Source: Chrysochromulina tobinii
Lineage: Eukaryota > Haptophyta > Prymnesiales > Chrysochromulinaceae
Reading direction: 5' to 3'
DNA: 12,951 nt
Assembly (NCBI GenBank): GCA_001275005.1
Contig: JWZX01001021.1
Coordinates: 1-12,951 of the forward strand
Shown here: positions 7,115 through 12,951 of the stretch, one piece after another
Layout of the letters: each line of letters opens with the position of its first letter
Position numbering within the stretch: position 1 is the stretch's first letter
Notes under the pieces: generated by a model
The model's input: the letters and a program-made list of their open reading frames with translations, nothing else
What the model was told of the DNA's origin: nothing
The model's database searches: none
Program-made: the position numbers and the translations under genes

Positions 7115-8816
7115 ATGAACTGGCTTTTTGCCCCACCAAGCCTCCTCGAACCCAACACGTACAAACGGCCCGATGCCGAGGTCCTCCCGCTGATCACGCC
7201 AGCAAAGGCCAGAAAGAAGGATCAGGTGCGCCGCATATTGCACCAGCGCTGCTGCGCACGGCACGCCGGCCACGGTGCCCTCTCGCGCCGCAATTCGTGG
7301 TCCGCCGCCTGTTTGCCACCCCGCTTGCCGGTGGCCGCACGCCCCCTCCGCGACAGGCAGGGCGGTGGACTCCTCCCCTCTGTGGCGGAAGACCGCCGAC
7401 GCTCCGATTGCTCGCCGCGTGCGACGCGCGCCGCGTGCGTGGCGCGGGAGCGCGCACCCCAGTGGCGAGGCGTCGTGGAGGCGAGTACGCTCACAGGGGG
7501 GCGGAAGAGGCGGTGACGGGGATGGGCGGGCGACGCGTGGCTCCGACCCGCAGCGCACGGTACCGCCGAAGCTCCGACTGCAGCCGCGACGTGCGCCGCC
7601 GAGGGCGCGGGGGAGCGCACAGCCCGGCGGCGAAGCGGTCAATAACGCCTCTCCCCCACCCGCTTGCCCATCTCATCGTCCAGTCGCCCCTTGCCGTGTG
7701 CCACGTACAGGACGGGTGGACGCCCCTCGACATCGCCGCTAAGTACAGCGTATCGGTGGCAGTGGTGAAGGCGCTGCTCGCGGCGTACCCGGAGGCCGTC
7801 AAGGCGAAGAAAAAGGTCCGCCGCCCCGGCCCTGCGTGCCGCGCGCATACAACATCTCCCACACCCGCCGTCCACCTCGTCGCTCAGCCACCCCTCTGCT
7901 TGCCATGTGCCACGTACAGGGGACCAAGCGCATGACACTCCACATCGCCGCTAAGTTCAGCGTATCGGTGTCAGTGGTGAAGGCGCTGCTCGCGGCGTAC
8001 CCGGAGGCCGTCAATGCGAAGGACAAAGTACGCCGCCAGCGCCATCCTCGGCGACGCGATGGCAGCGCGCGCGCCCATTCGGCAGCGCCATCGTCGTGCG
8101 CAACTCTCGCCCGCCGTCCGCTTCGCCGCTGAAGACCCGCTCTCGCTCCGCCGCCGTCGCTCTCCGCGTGCCCGCGCCGCAGGACGGCGACACGCCCGCC
8201 AACAGGGCCGTCAAGTACAATAAGAACGCCGCGGTTAAGGCCTTCTTTGCGAGCGGCAAGGTGCGCCCGCTTCGCGTGCGTATCGAGTGCGGTGGGGGCA
8301 GATGTGTGGCCACTGCGCGCGCCTCGAGGGCACTCAGAGGGCACCAGGACCCAAGACTTCCACGATGGAAACATGCGTCCTGAGCGGTGCGTATGCGTGT
8401 GATCACATGTGTGCGCAGCACTTGGAGGCGGCAAAGGCGGAGCAAGACGCTCAGCTTGCTGCAGCTACCGCTGTGAGCCTCGACATCTCCGGCCCTGTCA
8501 CTCCACCTCCCCCGCCACCATGCCCTGGCATTCCATCTCCCCCGCCCCCAGCGCTCGCTGAGAGAGCCGCAGCAGCAGCATTAGCGGAGGCGCCAGAGGA
8601 GCTGCGGCGCCGAGCAAAGGCGCTGGGGTTCCTTCAGATGCTCACGTCTCTCAACGTTGCCGAGGACGCAACGCTGAAGATGGCAGTCATGTGGTGCGAC
8701 GAGAAGGGCGCGACGAGCGTGACCGACATCGTCGAGTGGGACCTGGTCGACGACTTTGTTCGCCATCTCGGCCTGAAGCTGATCCCCGACAAGAAGCTGC
8801 GTAGCATGTTGCAGGC

Positions 8817-8859
<43 letters not shown>

Positions 8860-8894
8860 TGCGACGACAGCGATGAAAGCGATGACAGCGACGA

Positions 8895-8970
<76 letters not shown>

Positions 8971-9954
8971 AGCGACAGCAGCGACAGCAGCGACAGCAGC
9001 GACAGCAGCGACAGCAGCGACAGGAAAAAGGCGGCGATTCTCGAGCAGGTGCTGGCCGGCCAGCAGCAGGTGCTGGCTGGCCAGCAGCGGATCGAGGCTG
9101 GCCAGAAGCGGATGGAGGCCGGCCAGAAGGAGACCATGGGCCTACTGGCGCAGATCCGACTCACTCAAGACAAGGCGATCGAGATGCTGTCTGCACAGTC
9201 GACGATGCTGACCACGCTGCTCCTCGGAACCCAACCGGCGCCTAAGCTCGTCCTCTTCCTGCCTGTTGCTGAAGAGACCCGCAAGGGGAAGGTGACCTCA
9301 TGGTTCAAGAAGGCACTGAGCCCCAAGGCCTGGCTCAACCATCGCGTGCGCTTATTCTTTGTCGATCCGTACACTTATACCGTGGCCAAGACGCGCCCAA
9401 ATAGCAAGGGCGATGGTGAGGGCTTTGAGCTCATGTTTCCCAAGGAATGGGTCGTCAAGGCGATGCCGTACATCAAGCTCGGGCTGACGGCGCTCAAGGT
9501 AGCTGCGGCCGCGGGCAAGCTTACGGGCTTCCCGATACCCGCCCTCGGATCCAAGATGGCAGGCAAATGGATCGACTCGCAGCTGAGCGCGCTGGGCAGG
9601 TTAAAGGAGGAGGCGATCATCCAGATGTGTGCCATGACGGAGGATGAGGCCACGGCGAAGGAGCTGCTGGGCGCCGTGGACGTCAAGTGCCAGGAGCTGC
9701 TCGGCGAAAAGGCCCAGGAGCTGAAGTCAGAGCTGAAGCTGGTCGATGGCGAGCCGCTCAAGAAGAAGCTCATGGACTGTCTCGAGATATCGGCCAGGGA
9801 GCTCGACGCGTTGCTCTTAAAGGAGTATCCCGACTGGAAGGGGCAGTGCGGCCTTAAGCTTGCCGTCCACAAGCCATCTGGTGCGTGCGATTGGGTGCTG
9901 CCGGAGTACCAGAACACCTTTGAGGTGAATGGCACAGGCACGGTTATCAGCTAG
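7115..9954 (+). CDS. Ankyrin-repeat protein with Ser/Asp tract, coiled coil and conserved-looking C-terminal domain, five exons
   Basis: Exons 7115-7225, 7711-7815, 7920-8027, 8183-8260 and 8419-9954, all joined in phase 0, give 645 residues. The ATG at 7115 follows an in-frame TAG at 7109. Each internal exon encodes one ankyrin unit: DGWTPLDIAAKYSVSVAVVK... (38-72), a near copy with ...MTLHIAAKFSVSVSVVK (73-108), and a short DGDTPANRAVKYNKNAAV unit (109-134). Exon ends such as KARKKDQ, VKAKKK and VNAKDK join cleanly to the next repeat. Exon 5 holds a Pro-rich stretch (162-178), a helical SAM-like segment with MAVMWCDEKGATSVTDIVEW (222-241), a Ser/Asp/Gly tract (268-335), 7-residue repeats (344-371) and a C-terminal region centred on GFELMFPKEWVVKAMPYIK (469-487). 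I recall that last block from multi-domain ankyrin or LRR proteins of algae and other protists, but it has no name I can defend. Role as an interaction scaffold or sensor is inference. Confidence 0.72.
7226..7710 (+). other. Long first intron of the ankyrin gene (485 nt)
   Basis: The donor is GATCAG|GTGCGC and the acceptor CACGTACAG|GACGGG. Joining the flanking exons gives KARKKDQ-DGWTPLDIAAK, the normal ankyrin repeat junction. A short additional exon inside cannot be excluded: two blocks at about 7390-7480 and 7560-7640 resemble each other and contain phrases such as LRLLAACDARR, but no complete ankyrin repeat with good splice sites was found there. Confidence 0.65.
7711..8027 (+). repeat. 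Tandem duplication of an ankyrin exon with part of its upstream intron
   Basis: Exon 7711-7815 and exon 7920-8027 are nearly identical from ATCGCCGCTAAG onward; in the first 23 codons of that block only two bases differ. The introns before the two exons also end alike (tgccgtgtgccacgtacag and tgccatgtgccacgtacag), so the duplicated unit included intron sequence. The first seven or so codons differ more, including one extra codon in the second copy. Confidence 0.8.
8818..9021 (+). repeat. In-frame GAC/AGC/GGC microsatellite encoding a Ser/Asp/Gly tract
   Basis: 204 bp are built almost wholly from the codons GAC, AGC and GGC. Their order shifts in blocks from GAC-GAC-AGC, to GAC-AGC-GGC, to GAC-AGC-AGC. 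The tract encodes DDS, then DSG, then DSS repeats (residues 268-335) with few interruptions (one Cys, one Glu). It is strongly acidic and likely disordered, with many potential casein-kinase-2-like phosphorylation sites. Block structure indicates expansion by slippage or unequal exchange. Confidence 0.9.
9046..9129 (+). repeat. Four in-frame 21-bp repeats encoding a heptad coiled-coil segment
   Basis: The four consecutive units encode QVLAGQQ, QVLAGQQ, RIEAGQK and RMEAGQK. Period 21 bp equals one coiled-coil heptad, and hydrophobic residues keep fixed positions. The segment follows the Ser/Asp tract directly and continues into a helix of similar character (ETMGLLAQIRLTQDKAIEML), so oligomerisation is a reasonable inference. 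Confidence 0.85.
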
Positions 9955-10821
9955 CCGGCTATCACTGGGCTTGTGCGCATCGACCAAAGGCACTTGAGCA
10001 GCTGAAGTCCGCCGACCAAGCAGCCCCTGTCGGCAATTACTGGAACGGCGGGTACAGCGGCTGGTTCGACGGCCAGCATGTTGTAGAGGAGTCGCGCGGG
10101 CGTGGGAGCAGCGCGCGCCTGAGCACCACTTGGGCCCACCGATGCGGCAGGGCGGATGATCAGGGGACACTGCCACATCGGTGGGGGCAAGAACGCGGCC
10201 GGGATGGCATGCGGGCTTACATGCGGGCTGGGTGCACCAAAAAGGAATTAATCGAGTCGGTGCCGGGTTGTTGTGATCTCTCGTAGATCTCTCGCTGCCC
10301 GCTGCAGCGTGCGCAGGCCGTGCAGCTGCAGCGTGCAGGGACCGGACCAAAGGAATCAGGGTGTGGAGCGGCGCTCTGTGCGGCGACTGCACGGCACGGC
10401 AGGCTCGTAGCAGGCTGGTCCGGTCAACTTGCACGTCGGCAGGCGGGTGTCTGGTCGCAGGTCGGTCGAGGGTACGGGTCGGCGGTACGGATGTACGGTA
10501 CAGCTTTCTGTACTTGAGTGTCGCCAGGCCGACGGTAGGCTGCAGTTCTGGGACCTGTGTGTGCGCGTGACCGCGTGTGTGGTGCAGGTAGGGGGGGGTC
10601 ATGTTATGAAATGCCGAGAACCACAAGAACCGACCAGGCATTCTCGCTGAAACGGCCGTCTTTTCGGCCTAGGAGTCAGTATCTCGCCGCAGGGGCCTGC
10701 CTGCCTGCCGATCAGGCACCAGAGGACCAGCGCCGGCCGCTCGTGTCCCGCCCGCGTTTCCCCCGCGTAGCATGTCGACGGTTTTTTGTGAACGAAGTCC
10801 CACCCGCCATCCCCTGTCACC
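9955..10821. other. Intergenic region downstream of the ankyrin gene, no convincing gene
   Basis: The region must include the 3' UTR of the ankyrin gene. ORFs on both strands lack recognisable domains and show the Arg/Pro/Ala-rich composition of GC-driven chance frames. One frame, offset from the ankyrin stop, remains open from about 9951 to 10287 without an ATG near its start. Local short repeats of GTGCAGCTGCAGCGTGCAG type occur near 10303-10338. Confidence 0.45.
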
Positions 10822-10913
10822 GGTCGCACTGGTTTGGGGTCCCAGGTCCCAGGCCTGATCAGCCCCTACAGTAGAGGCAGGGACCCTAAATGGGACCCCC
10901 AACCAGTGCGACC
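10822..10913. repeat. Inverted repeat at the left edge of the satellite array
   Basis: The left arm 10822-10843 (GGTCGCACTGG...GGGGTCCC) is the reverse complement of 10892-10913 (GGGACCCC...CCAGTGCGACC) with one mismatch in 22. The 48 bp between include the first partial palindrome. Thus the array begins with a flipped half unit that can pair with the next unit. Confidence 0.85.
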
Positions 10914-11412
10914 CAGCTGATCAGGCCTGATCAGCCCCTACAGAGGCTCGTGGGGCCCTATGGGACCCCCAACATGTGCGACCCTGATCAGGCCTGATCA
11001 GCCCCTACAGAGGCAGGGACCCTAAATGGGACCCCCAACCAGTGCGACCCTGATCAGGCCTGATCAGCCCCTACAGAGGCTCGTGGGGCCCTATGGGACC
11101 CCCAACCAGTGCGACCCTGATCAGGCCTGATCAGCCCCTACAGAGGCTGGGGCCCTATGGGACCCCCAACCAGTGCAACCCTGATCGGGCCTGATCAGCC
11201 CCTACAGAGGCTGGGGCCCTATGGGACCCCCAACCAGTGCGACCCTGATCAGGCCTGATCAGCCCCTACTGAGGCTGGGGCCCTTTGGGACCCCCAACCA
11301 GTGGCAGTGCGACCCTGATCAGGCCTGATCACAGATCAGCCCCTCCAGAGGCTGGGACCCTCCATCCCCTGGCCCGAAGCCCGCGACCCTGATCAGGCCT
11401 GATCAGCCCCTC
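10822..11412 (+). repeat. Tandem satellite array with an 18-bp palindrome in each unit
   Basis: Eight copies of CTGATCAGGCCTGATCAG, a perfect palindrome, or close variants start at 10917, 10984, 11050, 11117, 11181 (A to G change), 11245, 11315 and 11389, plus a partial copy at 10851. Spacings are 67, 66, 67, 64, 64, 70 and 74 bp. Each unit continues CCCCTACAGAGGC..., GGGACCCCCAACCAGTGCGACC. Early units alternate between a CAGGGACCCTAAATGGG form and a CTCGTGGGGCCCTATGGG form; later ones are a shorter CTGGGGCCCTATGGG form. Divergence increases at the right end, where the array decays after 11406. No ORF is maintained through it. Confidence 0.93.
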
Positions 11413-12158
11413 CTGACCGGCCTCTCCTATCAAAATCGGGTAGTTTTTCACCTCATGCGCCGGGCACCTTGAAAATCCGCTCTTTAGACCTTTCGACCCT
11501 GATCAGGCGGGTCACCGACCCTGAAAGGGTTTCGGCACCGATTTCCCGCATCCTCTCACAAGCGAGATCTCGACTCAGGAAGTCTCTCACCCAGCACGCC
11601 ACAGCAGCCGCGCGCCAGCGCAGCGGCGAGCACGGGACGCAACACAGGAACTTGCAATTCGTAGCTCCACAGCAACGAATACGGCTCAATAACAGTTAAC
11701 ACGCACGCGCGCGACGGGGCGGACCAGGACCGCCGCGCGCCTGGCCGCGGCGGCCGGTGCGCGGCCGCTGATCGCGGCCGCTCGCCGGCGGCGCTTCCCG
11801 TTCTCGGGTCTCTCCGCGGGCACCGGACAGGCACCTGGCGTGCTACTGGCGTGCGCGCACACGCGGGCGACTGGCACACTCGAGGTACAAGCATTGGCCG
11901 TAGCATGGCCGCCAAACGCCGAAGCGATGGACGCCGCAATACAAGAGGACCCACACGAGGCACCGAGTACGATACGGTGTGCGCGTGCCAAAACGCCCCT
12001 CTGCCCATCTCATCTGCCGCCGCGGCTGCCGCCGCCGTCATATGCGCACGAACCGAGCGCCGTGACGAGCGCCGCTGCCAGACCATCCGCCGCCGCCGTT
12101 CACGCCCTCTGCTGCCACCACGCCACCAAAGGGTCACCGAGAGCTCACCGGCGTGTCG
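11413..12158. other. Intergenic region between the satellite array and the last gene
   Basis: The first part carries decayed satellite pieces (CGACCCTGATCAGG at about 11494). The dispersed repeat copy B follows, then a GC-rich stretch. The 3' UTR of the minus-strand gene ending at 12159 must lie at the right end. ORFs on both strands are Arg/Ala/Pro-rich and not recognisable. A short ATG-led frame at 11904 (MAAKRRSDGRRNTRGP) could be a first exon of a plus-strand gene, but no partner exon was found. Confidence 0.4.
11564..11654 (+). repeat. Dispersed ~90-bp repeat, copy B
   Basis: The segment begins GAGATCTCG, includes GTCTCTCACCCAGCA and CACAGCAG, and ends GCAACACAGGAACTTG. It aligns along its whole length with 6553-6641, same orientation, with several substitutions and one- to few-base indels. 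It lies just to the right of the decayed end of the satellite array. Confidence 0.65.
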
Positions 12159-12951
12159 TCACGAGGACGATTGCTTCTCCTCGAGGCGCGCGACGAGGCT
12201 GTGCAGCTTCGAGCCGAGGTCGACGAGCTGCTTGCTGTCGAGGGTGGCAAAGTCGTCGAGGGCGGGCAGCTCGGAGCGCAGCCACAGAGGATGATGATCC
12301 TCGGTGTGCGCGGCGCGGTCGAGTCGCAGCCCAAAGTCGTGGCCCTCGATGGCGAATGAGAACTCGAGGAGCTGCTGAAGCGCCGTATCCACACGGCGCG
12401 CCCCATCGGGAGGCAGAGAGAGCGCGCCGCCGCCCTCGGCGATCCGGGACAGGAGCTCCGCCTGTAGCAAGCGCACCGGCTCGCTCATGTAATCCTTGTC
12501 TTTGCTCGAGCTCGAGGCGCTCGAGGCGCCGCCACCCTGCGCCTGCGCCGCCTTCTTGCGAAGGTGTGGGATTTCGGCCGCCATGCGCAGCGCGCGCATC
12601 GAGGACGCCGCGGCGACCTTAGAGCAAGCGCTCGCGAGCAGATTCTGGTCGATGGTGGCCGCGAGGGAGACAGCGTCCTCACGCAGAAGCTTAGCCGCCG
12701 CAGACCACTGCTCGCTCGCGCTCGGGTGGCTTGCATGCAACTGACGCTCGAGCACACGGGCCGATTGCATCAGCCGCACGGCGCCATCGATGAGGAGCCT
12801 CAGCCCCACCAGCCCACCGTCTCGCCGCGCCGTCGTCACCATGGTACTCACCTCCCCAATCACCTTGATAATCATAGGATTCATCGGCGGCGCCGCCGGT
12901 GCCGGCACTGGAGCCGGCGCGGGCGGCGCGGGCGGCGCGGGCGGTGCGGGC
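12159..12951 (-). CDS. Unrecognised Ala-rich helical protein, 3' part, 5' end possibly outside the window
   Basis: The frame is open from the window edge to a TGA at 12161-12159 (263 visible residues). It begins with a (PPA)n-like run encoded by a 9-bp GC repeat, then MNPMIIKVIGEVSTMVTTARR. The rest is mostly amphipathic helix: SAAAKLLREDAVSLAATIDQ, MRALRMAAEIPHLRKKAAQ, a low-complexity GGGASSASSSSKDKD linker, and a C-terminal part with RVDTALQQLLEFSFAIEGHD and LGSKLHSLVARLEEKQSSS. I do not recognise the family. The start could be the ATG at 12884, leaving the Pro/Ala run as 5' UTR, or the gene may begin beyond 12951. A strong donor-like GAG|GTGAGT at 12861-12853 raises the possibility of an intron, but the unspliced frame reads sensibly through it. 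Confidence 0.6.
   Translation of the reverse strand, partial: PAPPAPPAPPAPAPVPAPAAPPMNPMIIKVIGEVSTMVTTARRDGGLVGLRLLIDGAVRLMQSARVLERQLHASHPSASEQWSAAAKLLREDAVSLAATIDQNLLASACSKVAAASSMRALRMAAEIPHLRKKAAQAQGGGASSASSSSKDKDYMSEPVRLLQAELLSRIAEGGGALSLPPDGARRVDTALQQLLEFSFAIEGHDFGLRLDRAAHTEDHHPLWLRSELPALDDFATLDSKQLVDLGSKLHSLVARLEEKQSSS

Noticed and set aside
6543-7139. Minus-strand 198-codon ORF in the divergent intergenic region
   Set aside because: It has no recognisable domain, spans the repeats and overlaps the other gene's start. It is likely chance.
6883-7935. Plus-strand 350-codon ORF through the ankyrin gene's 5' half
   Set aside because: It includes one true ankyrin exon (7711-7815) but otherwise reads through UTR and introns. 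Spliced exons explain the conserved parts better.
10822-11412. CRISPR-like array
   Set aside because: The variable parts are not unique spacers. Whole units are repeated in tandem, in a eukaryotic context, with no cas genes.
11556-12137. Minus-strand 193-codon ORF
   Set aside because: It runs through the dispersed repeat and a GC-rich stretch, has chance-like composition, and shares no domain with copy A's corresponding frame.
11840-12622. Plus-strand 260-codon ORF and the ATG at 11904
   Set aside because: The C-terminal half is antisense to the last minus-strand gene and the rest is Arg/Ala/Pro low complexity. The short MAAKRRSDGRR segment alone is too little to call a gene.
12850-12862. 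GAG|GTGAGT as a splice donor in the last gene
   Set aside because: The unspliced frame remains open and sensible, and the other introns here use GTNCGC donors. It is kept only as a possibility in the feature note.

Overview
The window looks like nuclear DNA of a GC-rich unicellular eukaryote, most likely a marine alga such as a haptophyte or pelagophyte; that lineage guess is inference. The eukaryotic evidence is direct. Two genes only make sense when spliced across GT..AG introns. The protein families are eukaryotic: a Golgi-type nucleotide-sugar transporter, a seven-transmembrane phosphatidylinositol phosphate kinase, RNI-type leucine-rich repeats and ankyrin repeats. No bacterial operons, ribosome binding sites, rRNA, tRNA, CRISPR array or transposase gene were seen.

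Layout. 1-437 (+): 3' end of a leucine-rich-repeat gene that starts before the window. 890-1906 (-): a complete, apparently intronless drug/metabolite-transporter-superfamily nucleotide-sugar transporter of the plant GONST3/GONST4 (GDP-fucose/GDP-mannose) kind, convergent with the LRR gene. 2205-6199 (-): the main gene, a two-exon GPCR-PIPK of 1270 codons. Exon 1 encodes a Pro-rich extracellular N-terminus and TM1-4; exon 2 encodes TM5-7, an LR(x)9GI motif, a long disordered linker, a full PIP-kinase domain and a coiled-coil/Pro-Ala tail. 6200-7114: a divergent intergenic region with a GATC-rich palindrome, one copy of a dispersed ~90-bp repeat and a degenerate TGTATCCTGA repeat. 7115-9954 (+): a five-exon gene (645 codons) with exon-encoded ankyrin repeats, a helical SAM-like segment, a 68-residue Ser/Asp tract, four 7-residue coiled-coil repeats and a conserved-looking C-terminal domain. 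9955-10821: no convincing gene. 10822-11412: a tandem array of 64-74-bp units, each carrying the 18-bp perfect palindrome CTGATCAGGCCTGATCAG or a variant, with an inverted half unit at its left edge. 11564-11654: second copy of the dispersed repeat. 12159-12951 (-): 3' part of an unrecognised Ala-rich helical protein that runs off the window.

Functional reading. The GPCR-PIPK joins an apparent receptor module to a phosphoinositide kinase in one polypeptide, as in Dictyostelium RpkA and oomycete GPCR-PIPKs, so a surface signal could in principle be coupled directly to PI(4,5)P2-type lipid synthesis. It lies head-to-head with the ankyrin gene, leaving a shared ~0.9-kb regulatory region. No functional link among the other genes is shown by the sequence. 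Exon boundaries were derived by hand from reading-frame continuity, GT/AG dinucleotides and domain continuity; no transcript data were available.
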